Positions 36,593-45,867 of a DNA stretch of 64,000 nucleotides are shown here, piece after piece. The notes beneath the pieces are model-generated. The model did not search any database and had not been told where the DNA came from. It was given only the letters and a program-made list of their open reading frames with translations. Numbering within the stretch: the stretch's first letter is position 1; every line of letters starts with the position of its first letter. The DNA is from an uncultured Alphaproteobacteria bacterium (GTDB taxonomy: Bacteria; Pseudomonadota; Alphaproteobacteria; Micavibrionales; Micavibrionaceae). The stretch spans positions 1 through 64,000 of the forward strand of contig CAMLJM010000001.1 of assembly GCA_946480475.1 (NCBI GenBank). Direction: 5' to 3'. The position numbers and the translations under genes are program-made.

Positions 36593-36696
36593 GTCTTGTT
36601 TTTATTGGGAAATTTTTTGACTGATCTCCGCTTAACCCCATGGATTTTTAGGTAAAAAAGTCTATGATTACGGCGACTTATTCAGGAGTTCGCCTC

Positions 36697-37980
36697 ATGC
36701 TTGCCGACCAGGATCGCATCTTTACCAATTTATTCGGTCAGGAACCTTATTCCCTCGATTACGCAAAAAGACGCGGTGATTGGGATAACACGAAGGATAT
36801 TATCCTAAAGGGCCGTGACTGGATCATCGAAGAGATGAAAAAGTCCGGTTTGCGTGGCCGTGGCGGTGCGGGTTTCCCGACGGGTATGAAATGGTCTTTC
36901 ATGCCGAAAGAAAGCCCTGATGGCCGCCCGAGCTACCTTGTTATCAATGCTGATGAATCCGAACCCGGCACATGTAAAGACCGCGATATCATCCGTCATG
37001 ATCCGCATAAGCTGATCGAGGGTGCATTGATAGCTGGTTTCGCGATGGGTGCGCACAAATGCTATATCTATATCCGTGGTGAATTTTACAATGAAGCCAT
37101 GGTGCTGGTGCATGCCATCCAGGAGGCGCGCGAAGCGGGGTTGCTGGGTAAGAACGCTGCAGGCTCTGGCTGGGAATACGACATTGAAGTTCATCGCGGT
37201 GCGGGGGCTTATATTTGCGGTGAAGAAACAGCGCTGTTGAATTCACTGGAAGGCCGAAAAGGTGAGCCGCGTAACAAGCCACCGTTCCCTGCGGCAGCCG
37301 GCCTTTATTCATGCCCGACAACAATTAATAACGTTGAAACCATTGCCGTTGTGCCGACAATCATGCGTCGCGGTGGTGCGTGGTTTGCGGGTTTTGGCCG
37401 TAATGAAAAGAACACGGGTACAAAGCTTTTCTGCATTTCTGGCCACGTGAACAAACCGTGCAACGTGGAAGAAGAAATGGGTATTCCCCTGAAGGAACTC
37501 ATCGAGAAACATGCCGGTGGTGTGCGTGGCGGATGGGACAATCTGAAAGCTATCATTCCTGGCGGTTCTTCGACACCATTGCTGCCGCGTTCTGTTTGCG
37601 ACACCGTGTTGATGGATTTTGATGCCCTCCGTGAGGCGCAAAGCGGTCTAGGCACAGCCGCTGTCATCGTTATGGATGAATCAACGGATGTTATTCGTGC
37701 GATCGCGCGTCTGTCGTTCTTCTATATGCATGAGAGCTGTGGCCAGTGCACACCTTGCCGTGAGGGCACAGGTTGGCTGTGGCGTATCATGCAACGCATG
37801 GTGCGTGGTAACGCGACAGTCGAGGAAATCGATACGCTATTTGAATTGACCAAGGAAATCGAAGGTCACACAATTTGCGCGCATGGCGATGCCAGCGCAT
37901 GGCCTATCCAGGGTTTGATACGTCATTTCCGCCCAGAAATGGAACAGCGGATCATGGAATATAGAAAGATGGCGGCATAA
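36697..37980 (+). CDS. nuoF: NADH-quinone oxidoreductase subunit F
   Basis: Binds NADH and FMN and carries cluster N3. The 427-residue protein has the FMN/NADH loop [14 protein letters not shown], the [15 protein letters not shown] stretch, [19 protein letters not shown] and the N3 ligands [18 protein letters not shown] at 36697 is chosen because CAGGAG is eight bases upstream and the family begins near this point; a longer ATG start at 36664 is possible. Confidence 0.97.
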   Translation: MLADQDRIFTNLFGQEPYSLDYAKRRGDWDNTKDIILKGRDWIIEEMKKSGLRGRGGAGFPTGMKWSFMPKESPDGRPSYLVINADESEPGTCKDRDIIRHDPHKLIEGALIAGFAMGAHKCYIYIRGEFYNEAMVLVHAIQEAREAGLLGKNAAGSGWEYDIEVHRGAGAYICGEETALLNSLEGRKGEPRNKPPFPAAAGLYSCPTTINNVETIAVVPTIMRRGGAWFAGFGRNEKNTGTKLFCISGHVNKPCNVEEEMGIPLKELIEKHAGGVRGGWDNLKAIIPGGSSTPLLPRSVCDTVLMDFDALREAQSGLGTAAVIVMDESTDVIRAIARLSFFYMHESCGQCTPCREGTGWLWRIMQRMVRGNATVEEIDTLFELTKEIEGHTICAHGDASAWPIQGLIRHFRPEMEQRIMEYRKMAA

Positions 37981-37981
37981 C

Positions 37982-38689
37982 GTGTCTACAAATGCACAGA
38001 AATTTGGCCTTCTAAGCCTCATGAATGTGGAGCTTCCACCTGAATCCGAAGCGGCGAAAGCCGATATGGACGAGATGAATGCCAAGCTGAAGGGTTTGGG
38101 ATTCCGTACATACCGTTTGGCGTATGATTGGGGTTATCAGACCTATGCCGATATTTTTGCGCGTGCCAAACAACGTAAGCATCATGAGGAGATTAAGCAG
38201 CCGTTTAAATCAGGCGATCTTGTGAAAGTATTCAAAGCTGTCAGCGAGGGTGATGTTGCCTGGGAAGGAACTGTCTCATTGAACCATAAGCGTTATCATC
38301 ATGGTATTCAAAAGGGCATGAGAACCGAAAAGTGGGTTAGTATGTTCTATAATCAGCTACCGGCTCGGCTTGAACGTGATGGTGACGTGAAATTCGGCGC
38401 CTTGGAACCTTTTTCTGAAACGGGAACAGAAGGAGTCATCTGGTCTTTCTGTGAGTACGGTAAGAATGGGTATGACGCGCTTGTGTGCTTAAAAGATGGT
38501 GACAAGCTGACAGTTTATAAAAATGTCCGTGAGGGCGAAGTTGAATGGGAAGGGGCTATTGATGTTGGCCCTGTTGATGTCAAAAAATTAAAGTGGCACG
38601 AAGTGGTGCGTGACACAAATCACATGGATACACAAAAATGGCTGGAGCTGTCATTCCAGCGCCGTCCTGTTGTTGTAACCCCGTCTTAA
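37982..38689 (+). CDS. Duplicated-module protein between nuoF and nuoG, function unknown
   Basis: A 235-residue soluble protein starting at GTG one base after the nuoF stop. It contains an internal repeat: residues about 77-130 (SGDLVKVFKAVSEGDVAWEG, later TEKWVSMFYNQLPARL) and about 171-231 (DGDKLTVYKNVREGEVEWEG, later TQKWLELSFQRRPVVV) are clearly homologous. The charged, WEG-containing modules resemble no domain I can name. It is co-directional and 22 bases before nuoG, so likely made with the NADH-binding module. Confidence 0.65.
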   Translation: MSTNAQKFGLLSLMNVELPPESEAAKADMDEMNAKLKGLGFRTYRLAYDWGYQTYADIFARAKQRKHHEEIKQPFKSGDLVKVFKAVSEGDVAWEGTVSLNHKRYHHGIQKGMRTEKWVSMFYNQLPARLERDGDVKFGALEPFSETGTEGVIWSFCEYGKNGYDALVCLKDGDKLTVYKNVREGEVEWEGAIDVGPVDVKKLKWHEVVRDTNHMDTQKWLELSFQRRPVVVTPS

Positions 38690-38711
38690 GTTTGAAACTA
38701 GAGAAAATACT

Positions 38712-40763
38712 ATGCCTAAGCTGACGATTGATGGTGTTGAGATTGAAGTGGCCCCGGGAACAAGCATCCTGCAGGCATCGGAAATGCTGGGCGTAGAGGT
38801 GCCGCGTTTTTGCTATCACGACAAACTTTCCGTTCCGGCGAATTGCCGTATGTGCCTGGTAGAGGTCTCTCCTGGGCCACCAAAGCCGCAGGCATCCTGT
38901 GCGCTTGCCTGTGCTGACGGCATGGTTGTTAAAACTAATTCTGAAATGGTGCACAAGGCCCGTAAAGGTGTCATGGAAATGATGCTGATCAACCATCCGC
39001 TTGACTGCCCGATATGCGATCAGGGTGGTGAATGCGATTTGCAGGATCAGGCCGTATCTTATGGCTTCGACCGCTCGCGTTATTACGAAAGCAAGCGCGC
39101 CAAGGTCGATCCGGACCTTGGGCCTTTGGTGAAGACGGTGATGACGCGCTGTATCCAGTGCACCCGTTGCGTGCGTTTTGCCGAGGAGATTGCCGGGACA
39201 CCCGATCTGGGCCTTGTGAACCGTGGCGAAGATGTCGAAATCACAACATTTGTTGATAAAGCGATCAATACTGAACTTTCAGGCAATCTGATTGATATTT
39301 GTCCTGTTGGCGCATTGACCAATAAACCTTACGCATTTACCGCGCGCCCATGGGAATTGCGTAAAACCGAAAGCATTGATGTTCATGATGCTGTAGGTTC
39401 CAACATTCGTATTGACGCCCGTGGCGGCGAAGTGATGCGCGTATTGCCGCGGCTTCATGAAGATGTAAATGAAGAGTGGATTAGTGATCGTACACGTTTT
39501 GCGCATGATGGCTTAAAGCGTCAGCGTCTTGACCGCCCCTATATTCGTGATGCCCATACAGGCAAATTGAAGCCAGCATCATGGGAAGAGGCCTTTACAG
39601 TTGTAGCCGAAAAATTATTGAGTGTGAAACAAGGTTGGAAAGCCGCGCTTGCGGGTGATCTGTGTGATGTGGAGTCCATGGTCGCACTGAAAGACCTGAT
39701 GGGCACATTGCATGAGACCAATCTGGAATGCCGTACGGATGGCGCATTCTATGACGCTTCTAATCGCGCGGGTTATATTTTCAATTCCACGATTGCCGGT
39801 ATTGAACATGCTGACGCCATTCTGCTGGTGGGTACTAATCCGCGTTGGGAAGCGGCATTGGTTAATGCCCGTATTCGCAAAACATGGCTAAGCCGACGTG
39901 TGAAAGTCGGTGCAATTGGCGAAGCTGTTGATCTGACATATCCTTATGCGCATATCGGTACAGGTCCTGCAGATTTGGAAGCTTTAGTGGCGGGCAGGAG
40001 CGACTTTGCTGCTGTCCTGAAGAATGCCAGAAACCCCATGATTATTGTGGGCATGGGTGCATTCCAGCGTGAAGACGGAGAGGCGGTTCAGGCCTTGGCG
40101 CGTCAGTGCGCAGAAACATTCAATATGGTGCGTGAAGACTGGAATGGTTTTAATGTCCTTCACACCGCAGCGTCACGTGTCGGTGCACTGGATATCGGTT
40201 TTACATCCAAAGAGGGATTTGACCTTAGCAAGGTAGAGCTTGTTTACCTGTTGGGTGCTGATGAGTTCCCGATGGATTATATCAGCCCGCATGCGTTTGT
40301 GATTTATCAGGGGCACCATGGTGATGCGGGCGCCAATCGTGCGGATGTTATTCTGCCGGGCGCTGCTTATACCGAGAAAAATGGCCTGTATGTGAATACA
40401 GAAGGCCGCGTTCAGATGGCGCGTAAAGCTGTCGAAGCGCCGGGTGAAGCCCGTGAGGATTGGAAGATCATTCGTGCATTATCTGCCTATATTCATCGCC
40501 AGTTACCTTATGATGACCTGTTCCAGTTGCGTGAACGCATTGCCCGTGAATGGCCGCATATGGCCGCGGTGGACCAGATTGCTCCTGCGCAATGGAGTGC
40601 ATTTGGCAGAGCTGTTAAACCGGCCAATACACCTTTTGTATCGGCTGTACAGAACTTCTACATGACCAACGTGATTACGCGCGCATCAGTAACGATGGCG
40701 GAATGCACGAAGGTTTTTCTGCATGGTGATATGACTCAAGAATTGGCGGGGGCCGCTGAATAA
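38712..40763 (+). CDS. nuoG: NADH-quinone oxidoreductase subunit G
   Basis: Largest soluble subunit, with several Fe-S clusters. The 683-residue protein has the N-terminal 2Fe-2S domain ([22 protein letters not shown]), the His-Cys3 cluster [16 protein letters not shown], two Cys sets in [11 protein letters not shown] and [12 protein letters not shown], and a molybdopterin-oxidoreductase-like C-terminal domain without an active site ([24 protein letters not shown]). Its TAA overlaps the nuoH ATG by one base (TAATG). Confidence 0.97.
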   Translation: MPKLTIDGVEIEVAPGTSILQASEMLGVEVPRFCYHDKLSVPANCRMCLVEVSPGPPKPQASCALACADGMVVKTNSEMVHKARKGVMEMMLINHPLDCPICDQGGECDLQDQAVSYGFDRSRYYESKRAKVDPDLGPLVKTVMTRCIQCTRCVRFAEEIAGTPDLGLVNRGEDVEITTFVDKAINTELSGNLIDICPVGALTNKPYAFTARPWELRKTESIDVHDAVGSNIRIDARGGEVMRVLPRLHEDVNEEWISDRTRFAHDGLKRQRLDRPYIRDAHTGKLKPASWEEAFTVVAEKLLSVKQGWKAALAGDLCDVESMVALKDLMGTLHETNLECRTDGAFYDASNRAGYIFNSTIAGIEHADAILLVGTNPRWEAALVNARIRKTWLSRRVKVGAIGEAVDLTYPYAHIGTGPADLEALVAGRSDFAAVLKNARNPMIIVGMGAFQREDGEAVQALARQCAETFNMVREDWNGFNVLHTAASRVGALDIGFTSKEGFDLSKVELVYLLGADEFPMDYISPHAFVIYQGHHGDAGANRADVILPGAAYTEKNGLYVNTEGRVQMARKAVEAPGEAREDWKIIRALSAYIHRQLPYDDLFQLRERIAREWPHMAAVDQIAPAQWSAFGRAVKPANTPFVSAVQNFYMTNVITRASVTMAECTKVFLHGDMTQELAGAAE

Positions 40764-41794
40764 TGGAACTGGTAACCTCTTTCTTTACGGATATTGGTTT
40801 CCCGAATTGGCTGGCGATGGCTACCGGTTCGGCAATCCAGATTGTTGCGTTTGTTCTGGTTGTTGCCGTCAGCGTAGCGTTTGTCGTCTATGGTGAACGT
40901 AAAGTGCTGGGCGCCATGCAGCGCCGTCAGGGTCCCGCTATGGTGGGGCCTTTCGGTTTGTTCCAGTCATTTGCTGACTTATTCAAGTTGATGGGGAAGG
41001 AAACCATTATACCGTCACAGGCCAACCGTCCGGTGTTCGTAATGGCCCCGATCCTGATGCTGGTAATGGCGTTTATTGCCTGGGCTGTTATCCCTGTAAA
41101 TGCGCAGTGGGTTATTGCCGATATTAATGTCGGTATTCTTTACCTGTTCGCTATTTCATCCATGGGCGTGTACGGCGTCATTATGGCTGGTTGGGCATCT
41201 AACTCCCGTTATGCGTTCCTTGGCGGGTTGCGTTCTGCATCGCAAATGGTGTCATACGAAGTATCCATGGGCCTGATCATTGTTTGTGTTTTGCTGGTCG
41301 CAGGCTCGTTAAACCTGTCTGAGATTGTTACGGCGGAGCGTCCTGCATGGGTGCAAATCATGCTACTGCCTATGCTGGTGGTATTCCTTGTATCGATACT
41401 GGCGGAAACCAACCGTTCACCGTTCGATTTGCCTGAAGGTGAATCCGAATTGTCCGGTGGCTTTATGGTCGAATATTCAGGCGTTCTCTTTACGCTGTTC
41501 TTCCTGTCTGAATACGCGAACATGGTTCTGATGTCTGCCATGACAACGATCCTGTTCCTGGGTGGATGGTTGCCACCCTTCGGGATTGAGGCGTTGGCAT
41601 TTGTGCCCGGTGTGATCTGGTTTGCTTTGAAAGTGGCATCGGTGTTGTTCTTCTTTATATGGGTCCGCGGTACCTTGCCCCGGTACCGCTATGACCAATT
41701 GATGCGTCTGGGCTGGAAAGTGTTCCTGCCATTTACGTTGATCTGGGTTGTTGTGGTTGCAGGTTCTCTGCTGACATTTAAGGCGCTACCATAA
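40763..41794 (+). CDS. nuoH: NADH-quinone oxidoreductase subunit H
   Basis: Eight-span membrane subunit that forms the quinone entrance. The 343 residues contain [23 protein letters not shown], the loop [20 protein letters not shown] that bears essential acidic residues, and the [13 protein letters not shown] helix. Full length. The stop and the next ATG overlap as TAATG. Confidence 0.97.
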   Translation: MELVTSFFTDIGFPNWLAMATGSAIQIVAFVLVVAVSVAFVVYGERKVLGAMQRRQGPAMVGPFGLFQSFADLFKLMGKETIIPSQANRPVFVMAPILMLVMAFIAWAVIPVNAQWVIADINVGILYLFAISSMGVYGVIMAGWASNSRYAFLGGLRSASQMVSYEVSMGLIIVCVLLVAGSLNLSEIVTAERPAWVQIMLLPMLVVFLVSILAETNRSPFDLPEGESELSGGFMVEYSGVLFTLFFLSEYANMVLMSAMTTILFLGGWLPPFGIEALAFVPGVIWFALKVASVLFFFIWVRGTLPRYRYDQLMRLGWKVFLPFTLIWVVVVAGSLLTFKALP

Positions 41795-42030
41795 TGTTAG
41801 CAGAGAAACTTGAAATTGCCGTTCACGCGGAAGCGGTAACGGATGTTGCCGTTGAGATTGCAGAAGAATTTAATGTCTGTGCGGCGCCCTGGTGGTTCCG
41901 CCGCAAGATACATAGGGACTTTTTCACCAATCAGGGCCCGCGTTTCCGACCGTTCTTTATGAGAACGCTGCGGCACCAACGAAGAGGGATTGGGCGTAGC
42001 GCCTATCCCGGCCTTAAAGGTGATAAATAG
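41794..42030 (+). CDS. Short ORF after nuoH, function unknown
   Basis: 78 codons beginning with the TAATG overlap to nuoH, exactly like the junctions nuoD-33832 and nuoG-nuoH, which suggests a translated gene. The product is a basic soluble protein with no recognisable motif; its last third is rich in Arg and Gly. It could also be a leftover of a longer gene. It ends 47 bases before the next gene. Confidence 0.45.
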   Translation: MLAEKLEIAVHAEAVTDVAVEIAEEFNVCAAPWWFRRKIHRDFFTNQGPRFRPFFMRTLRHQRRGIGRSAYPGLKGDK

Positions 42031-42077
42031 CCAGAATATGTGTATAATTAAAAATAAGAACATTAACAGGGATTTGC

Positions 42078-42833
42078 ATGCTAACCAGTTTGTATCCGAG
42101 TCTTCGTGAACGGGTGAATCTCGCTTTTAGCGGCCTAACGCGTAAAACTGCCAGCCTTGATCAGATCAGGGACCTGTTCAAGGCCGCTGTCAAAAATCAT
42201 AAAGGCGTTGCTGTAGCGGAAGAGTGGCATGGCCGTTATTCATTTCCTTTGTTCATTGCTGAAATGATGCCTGAATGGGCGCGACTGAATGTCACGCGTT
42301 TTTATACCGAGATGGTTCCCGCATCAAAACAGGGTTTATTGAATGCGTGGCAGGACGAAGGACACGAGAAGGGCATCACCGATTATTTTGATGCCGAGTT
42401 TCATGGTTATTCCAAGAAAATGTGGGCGCATTACTGGCTAATGCTGCAAGCGGCCCATGACAATAATATCCGTATTGTCGGACTTGATAAGCCTGAGATT
42501 AAATCTGGTTATGGTCCGGGATTTGATGCGCCTTTTAAGACTATGCATTGGGAATCAGTCATTCTGAAAGATCAAGAGAACGTGGCTCCGGACGAACGAT
42601 ATGTCGTTTACGGGGGCGAGGCTCACTTAATCGATAAGGGCGGGGCTTTGATGGGTATTCATCAGAGACTGGGAATTCCCCGCATATTAATGCAGGAAGG
42701 CCCCTGTTCGATTGCGAGCCATCCTTTGGATAAGAAGCCGTCTTTTGTGGTTAAAATTCCCGCAGTTTCCCATCAGGATCCTGTAGCAAAAACCCGTACA
42801 GTGCGGAACAATCCTGTCAAATGGACCGTTTGA
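42078..42833 (+). CDS. Tiki/ChaN-like (EreA/TraB superfamily) protein between nuoH and nuoI
   Basis: A 251-residue soluble protein. Two stretches match the paired motifs of the EreA/ChaN/TraB/Tiki superfamily: VAVAEEWHG near residues 44-52, in the position of the family GE.H motif, and VVYGGEAHL near residues 176-184, with RLGIPRIL following. These residues line the active or metal site in relatives that act as esterases or proteases. I infer the superfamily from motif position only. No signal peptide is visible. It separates nuoH from nuoI but shares their direction. Confidence 0.5.
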   Translation: MLTSLYPSLRERVNLAFSGLTRKTASLDQIRDLFKAAVKNHKGVAVAEEWHGRYSFPLFIAEMMPEWARLNVTRFYTEMVPASKQGLLNAWQDEGHEKGITDYFDAEFHGYSKKMWAHYWLMLQAAHDNNIRIVGLDKPEIKSGYGPGFDAPFKTMHWESVILKDQENVAPDERYVVYGGEAHLIDKGGALMGIHQRLGIPRILMQEGPCSIASHPLDKKPSFVVKIPAVSHQDPVAKTRTVRNNPVKWTV

Positions 42834-42898
42834 TCTTTTAGGATTTTGCCAGTATTATCTAGCCCTTGCTTATGTTTCACGGGTTTCTTGAGGCTGCT

Positions 42899-43384
42899 AT
42901 GTCTGTCGCGCAATTTGCCAATTCGTTTCTGCTGACCGAGATCGTCAAGGGGATGGCTCTGACGTTCAAGTATATGTTCAAGCCACGTGTAACGATTAAC
43001 TATCCTTTTGAAAAGGGGCCTATCAGCCCGCGCTTCCGTGGTGAACATGCTTTGCGTCGTTATCCGAATGGGGAAGAGCGTTGCATTGCCTGCAAACTTT
43101 GCGAAGCGGTGTGTCCCGCGCAAGCGATTACGATTGAGGCTGAACCCCGTGATGATGGCAGCCGCCGTACTACGCGTTATGATATTGATATGACCAAGTG
43201 CATTTACTGCGGTCTTTGCCAGGAAGCTTGCCCAGTTGATGCCATCGTCGAAGGTCCGAACTTTGAATTTGCGACGGAAACACGCGAGGAACTTTATTAC
43301 AATAAGGATAAGCTTCTGGCGAATGGTGATCGTTGGGAAGCTCAGATTGCTGCTAACCTTGCTGTAGAAACGCCTTATCGTTAA
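42899..43384 (+). CDS. nuoI: NADH-quinone oxidoreductase subunit I
   Basis: Ferredoxin-like subunit carrying clusters N6a and N6b. The 161 residues contain two complete 4Fe-4S motifs, [16 protein letters not shown] and [16 protein letters not shown], and the [16 protein letters not shown] lead-in. ATG at 42899 follows TTGAGG and matches the usual alphaproteobacterial start; the longer reading adds 11 residues. Confidence 0.97.
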   Translation: MSVAQFANSFLLTEIVKGMALTFKYMFKPRVTINYPFEKGPISPRFRGEHALRRYPNGEERCIACKLCEAVCPAQAITIEAEPRDDGSRRTTRYDIDMTKCIYCGLCQEACPVDAIVEGPNFEFATETREELYYNKDKLLANGDRWEAQIAANLAVETPYR

Positions 43385-43453
43385 TTTATATTGCTATGGA
43401 GCCTTTGTTCTCTTGTGAAAAGATCATAAGAATAATATGAACAGGGGATATTC

Positions 43454-44230
43454 ATGAGCCAGTCAAAATTTTGCCGTGCTGGAATTCTTTCTGCTGCATT
43501 ATTGTTTGCTGCATGCGGTGATCGCACAGGTGATCTGGAGCAGATCAAGGATCAGGTTCTGACAGAGCAGCAAAACAAGCAGCGTCTGGCTGCGCGCCGC
43601 CTTTCCGCATTAGATGGTCGTTTTGAAAAAGCAGAGAAAAAATACGCTGATCTTGGCATCAGTATTGAATCTGTTGAGCATCCCTTGAAGAAAGATGAGT
43701 CTGTTTCGTTCCGTGACTTGTACAATGATGTCGTAATTGCAACGGCACATGCTGAAGATCTTTTAATAACTGTGAGTAGACGCTTAAGGCAAGACAATGC
43801 AAGAGGGGTCCTTATTGCAGCGAATTTGCAAGGATGTGATCACCTTGTCACCTATCATGATAAGCACGCCATAAATGCTGATGAGATGCAGAAGCTTCTG
43901 CAAACACTTGTATTAGAGAAGGCGGGTGTGCTGGATGCCAGCGCTTATAAAATAAAGAATGATTTGTATGTGGAATTCGGTTTTGGTTCTTTTCCTGATC
44001 TGGATAGGGCTGAAGTACTGCTAAACCAGTATGAAGCGAGCATATTAGCCTATGAACAGGCGCTTAAAGATGCAGAGCCTGCTGTTGAGTCTGCGCGTAA
44101 GACACTAACTGAGCCGTTTATGAAATTATGGGACAAGCGCGTAACAGTTAATCTGGGGCTTGCTGAATGCGAAAAACAATACAAGGCTTACCAGGATCTG
44201 GCAGCCTTGCATGGTTTTGTTCCCAAATAA
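43454..44230 (+). CDS. Putative lipoprotein with coiled-coil helices, after nuoI
   Basis: A 258-residue exported protein with lipobox LLFAAC (Cys21) and a helical, heptad-like body (LEQIKDQVLTEQQNKQRLAA, RLSALDGRFEKAEKKYADLG, and a C-terminal helix ending TLTEPFMKLWDKR). Two further cysteines occur (QGCDHL and LAECEKQ). No family recognised. Probably anchored in the envelope. Convergent with the deacylase gene seven bases away, so it ends the nuoA-I block. Confidence 0.6.
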   Translation: MSQSKFCRAGILSAALLFAACGDRTGDLEQIKDQVLTEQQNKQRLAARRLSALDGRFEKAEKKYADLGISIESVEHPLKKDESVSFRDLYNDVVIATAHAEDLLITVSRRLRQDNARGVLIAANLQGCDHLVTYHDKHAINADEMQKLLQTLVLEKAGVLDASAYKIKNDLYVEFGFGSFPDLDRAEVLLNQYEASILAYEQALKDAEPAVESARKTLTEPFMKLWDKRVTVNLGLAECEKQYKAYQDLAALHGFVPK

Positions 44231-44237
44231 GAACTGA

Positions 44238-44795
44238 TTATTCGCCCGCAATCCAGCGCAATGGGAAGTAATAGTTCAAGCTCAGGATTTCAGTCCCAGG
44301 GTTGCGATCACCTAGGCTGGCATTAGAGATGTGAGCCAGGCCCGTTGTTACGCGGCTGCCATTCTGGAAATTGTAGCCCAGCTCCAACTGGCTGCGAAAC
44401 TCAACTGTATGCCCGAGATCTTTACCGTCGCCATCGCTATAAAGGCCAGCAGCCAAGGATGGGGTCAGAGTCCATTCTGGAGAAAGTTCGAAATCAGCAT
44501 AAAGCCCGCCCAAGCCATAGATAGCACCATCAGTGGTAACATGGGCACCTGCAAACGGTTTTATCTCCCAAAAACAAGGCTCTCCGGAGCGATATTCAAC
44601 CCGAAAGTCAGCGGCCTCGTCCTCGTCGAATATGTCATAATATCCCACGCCGACACCGATCATGCTTTCATCGGCATGTGCAACCGCAGGTGCAAAAGAA
44701 AGAAGGACGATGGCCGTCGCCAGCAGCAGGTTGGTTTTCAAAGTAGTTCCCCCAAAGATATGTAATTTATAAAAGAATCCGGTGCCTATTTTCAC
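44238..44795 (-). CDS. PagL-like lipid A 3-O-deacylase, opposite strand within nuo cluster
   Basis: Predicted outer-membrane barrel enzyme that removes the 3-O-acyl chain from lipid A. The 185-residue translation has a signal peptide ending AHA, a beta-strand pattern, and the motif HISNASLGDRNPGTE, in which His155, Ser157 and Glu169 reproduce the spacing of the PagL catalytic triad (His-x-Ser, then Glu 12 residues on). The start is either ATG at 44795 (with AAAGGTG close upstream) or TTG at 44741 (with GGGGGAAC eight bases upstream), the latter giving a more ordinary signal peptide. It lies opposite to nuo genes and divergent from nuoJ. Confidence 0.78.
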   Translation of the reverse strand: MKIGTGFFYKLHIFGGTTLKTNLLLATAIVLLSFAPAVAHADESMIGVGVGYYDIFDEDEAADFRVEYRSGEPCFWEIKPFAGAHVTTDGAIYGLGGLYADFELSPEWTLTPSLAAGLYSDGDGKDLGHTVEFRSQLELGYNFQNGSRVTTGLAHISNASLGDRNPGTEILSLNYYFPLRWIAGE

Positions 44796-44890
44796 CTTTC
44801 CATAGGAAAAAGCAAGTGGGTAACTTCTTCATAAAGCGGGGTTTTTTCTATTATCGGCGCTTGCGGAAGGGCTCAGGACATATTAGAACA

Positions 44891-44920
44891 AATCCGGGTA
44901 AATCTTTGCCCATCCGGATT
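44891..44920. promoter_or_regulatory. Hairpin in the leader of nuoJ
   Basis: AATCCGG (44891-44897) pairs with CCGGATT (44914-44920), with GGGTAAA and TTTGCCC inside it able to extend the stem. It lies 20 bases before the nuoJ start in the divergent gap 44796-44941, which must hold the promoter of nuoJ-N and that of the deacylase. Confidence 0.35.
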
Positions 44921-44941
44921 CATTAACAAAGCACGAGTACC

Positions 44942-45547
44942 ATGTTTCAGGCCCTGGCTTTTTACGTTTTCGCCGGAGTTCTGGTTGCAAGCGCCCTGAT
45001 GGTTATCACGGCCCGCAACCCGGTTCACTCCGTCCTGTTCCTTATTCTGGCATTCTTCAATGCTGCAGGATTATTTGTCCTGTTGGGGGCAGAGTTCATC
45101 GCGATGATCCTTGTGATCGTTTATGTCGGGGCCGTTGCGGTCCTGTTCCTGTTCGTGGTCATGATGCTTGACATTAGTTTCAGTGATTTGCGCAAGGGTT
45201 CCATGCAATATGTGCCGATAGGCATGATTGTCGGTGGTATTTTGCTGCTGGAGCTTGTTTCTATTGGACTTGCCTGGCAGTTCTCGCCACAAGCGGCATC
45301 TCACGTCGCGTCACCCATTACGGCTGACGTTGAGAATACAGTGGCCCTCGGCAGGCTTATATATACGGATTATATCTTTGCATTTCAGACTGCAGGCCTT
45401 GTTCTGCTTGTTGCTATGATAGGGGCGATCGTGCTGACGCACAGATATCGTCCGGATGTGCGCCGTCAGAAGGTTTCCGTGCAGAATGCGCGTCGCCCTG
45501 AAGATGTTCTCGAAATTCAAAAAGTTTCTTCGAATTCAGGGGTGTAA
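44942..45547 (+). CDS. nuoJ: NADH-quinone oxidoreductase subunit J
   Basis: Membrane-arm subunit with five spans. The 201 residues carry the family stretch ARNPVHSVLFLILAFFNAAG, LLGAEFIAMILVIVYVGAVAVLFLFVVMMLD, and a non-conserved C-terminal tail. Because the preceding gene is on the other strand, nuoJ is the first gene of a second block (nuoJ-K-L-M-N-birA). It ends three bases before nuoK. Confidence 0.96.
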   Translation: MFQALAFYVFAGVLVASALMVITARNPVHSVLFLILAFFNAAGLFVLLGAEFIAMILVIVYVGAVAVLFLFVVMMLDISFSDLRKGSMQYVPIGMIVGGILLLELVSIGLAWQFSPQAASHVASPITADVENTVALGRLIYTDYIFAFQTAGLVLLVAMIGAIVLTHRYRPDVRRQKVSVQNARRPEDVLEIQKVSSNSGV

Positions 45548-45550
45548 GAC

Positions 45551-45859
45551 ATGGAAATCGGCCTCTCTCATTATCTGACTTTGGCAGCCATCCTGTTTAC
45601 GCTGGGTGTGTTTGGCATTTTCCTGAACCGTAAGAATGTCATCATCATTCTGATGTCTATCGAACTTATGCTGCTCGCCGTGAATATCAACTTTGTGGCG
45701 TTCTCGAGCTTCCTGAATGATCTTTCGGGGCAGGTATTCACCATGTTTATTCTGACGGTGGCTGCGGCTGAAGCGGCTATCGGTCTCGCTATTCTGGTTA
45801 TTTTCTTCCGTAATCGCGGCAGCATCGCTGTCGAAGATATTTCAACGCTTAAAGGGTAG
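45551..45859 (+). CDS. nuoK: NADH-quinone oxidoreductase subunit K
   Basis: Three-span membrane subunit. The 102 residues contain the two conserved membrane glutamates in [13 protein letters not shown] and [13 protein letters not shown], needed for proton transfer. Stop overlaps the start region of nuoL. Confidence 0.97.
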   Translation: MEIGLSHYLTLAAILFTLGVFGIFLNRKNVIIILMSIELMLLAVNINFVAFSSFLNDLSGQVFTMFILTVAAAEAAIGLAILVIFFRNRGSIAVEDISTLKG

Positions 45860-45867
45860 TGCCGGGT

